Source: Elusimicrobiota bacterium (GTDB lineage: Bacteria > RUG730). Taken from it: DNA of 10,820 bases. The notes below the pieces were generated by a model. That model made no database searches. It saw only the letters and a list, made by a program, of their open reading frames with translations, and was not told the origin of the DNA. The translations under genes and the position numbers were made by a program. Of this stretch, positions 10,538 to 10,820 are shown one piece after another. Position 1 is the first letter of the stretch. The number at the start of each line of letters is the position of its first letter. Location: positions 1 to 10,820 of the forward strand of contig JAIRLV010000071.1 of the NCBI GenBank assembly GCA_031259185.1. Reading direction: 5' to 3'.

Positions 10538-10820
10538 TTATGTTGTTTTGGATAAAATGTTTATAAGGTATAATTTTAATTCATCTTTAGAAATTTTATT
10601 ATCGGCAATATCTAATACTAACAATTCCATTTTTTGAGTATATAAATTTAACATTTTATAACTAAAACCATTTATAGCAAGAAAGTAAGCGCCTAGTGCC
10701 AGACTAGGGTGTGTTGACACAATTTAAATAAATGATGCTAAAACAAAAATAAACAAATCCAATATAGCTAACATCCAATTTATCATATCTAGTACATATT
10801 CTACGAAACTCCTTAATTCT
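10538..10820 (-). pseudogene. Edge locus: hydrophobic C-terminus and downstream frame split by one stop
   Basis: One minus-strand frame is open from the window edge (10819) for 31 codons to TAA 10726-10724, with a hydrophobic end (M-I-N-W-M-L-A-I-L-D-L-F-I-F-V-L-A). It continues in the same frame from 10723 for about 61 codons to a stop at 10540-10538 (H-P-S-L-A-L-G-A-Y-F-L-A-I-N-G, then a helical K/E/L-rich tail). The second part has only a GTG (10720) without a ribosome site, so a single gene broken by one nonsense codon is plausible. The first part could also be a complete small membrane protein's tail. I do not recognise either. The hairpin at 10692-10708 lies inside it. Confidence 0.35.
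10692..10720. other. Two adjacent small inverted repeats
   Basis: CCTAGT-GCCAG-ACTAGG (10692-10708) is a perfect 6-bp stem and GTGT-TG-ACAC (10711-10720) a 4-bp one, in the most GC-rich stretch of the right edge. They lie around the GTG of the second minus-strand frame, just downstream of the TAA on that strand. They may be an end of a mobile element or a transcript-folding element. There is no T-run, so they do not form a standard terminator. Confidence 0.35.

Overview
This AT-rich, single-strand-biased window is a stretch of the head/neck module of a tailed-phage prophage. The likely host is a low-GC anaerobe. The style of the protein sequences and the AAAGGAG ribosome sites suggest a fusobacterium (Leptotrichiaceae-like), but this is inference. 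TGA is used as a stop, so Mycoplasma/Spiroplasma code is excluded.

The + strand carries a late operon in normal order: C-terminus of a probable portal protein (1-153), MuF/SPP1 gp7-like minor head protein (153-1031), DUF2213-type prohead protease fused to a scaffold region (2080-3912), Gp24-like cement protein (3965-4441), DUF2184-type major capsid protein (4515-5582), a HeH/SAP-tailed protein (6388-6903), DUF4054 connector (6896-7312), HK97-gp10-like neck protein (7317-7910), stopper-like protein (7912-8301), tail-terminator-like protein (8288-8797) and a nuclease-effector-like protein (8790-9389).

Minus-strand cargo cassettes (morons) interrupt this operon at gene junctions. They are a retropepsin-like protease with a small partner (1199-1859), a YoeB/RelB-DinJ toxin-antitoxin pair (5703-6249), an ImmA/IrrE-type metallopeptidase with a two-helix membrane protein (9604-10384), and a degraded or partial membrane-protein locus at the right edge (10538-10820). 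A free-standing structured small RNA with its own promoter and terminator lies on the minus strand at about 9380-9504.

Two patterns stand out. First, all four cassettes have, just beyond their 3' side and on the late-operon strand, a copy of a boxA-like sequence (GTTCTTTGAMAATTTT). The first three also have sequence resembling its flank, inverted, at the promoter side. This suggests modular cassettes bordered by antitermination sites or recombination ends. Second, a conserved peptide F-x-E-S-E-H-x-R-D-K-x-G-x-F-A occurs in two different late proteins. In each it precedes a domain resembling phage-borne nuclease/toxin modules: an LPD3-like domain lodged between protease and scaffold, and a PBECR-like domain in the last gene. 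This suggests a virion-loaded effector system built around the prohead protease instead of the usual MuF C-terminus. All family names are from recognition of sequence patterns, with no database search.
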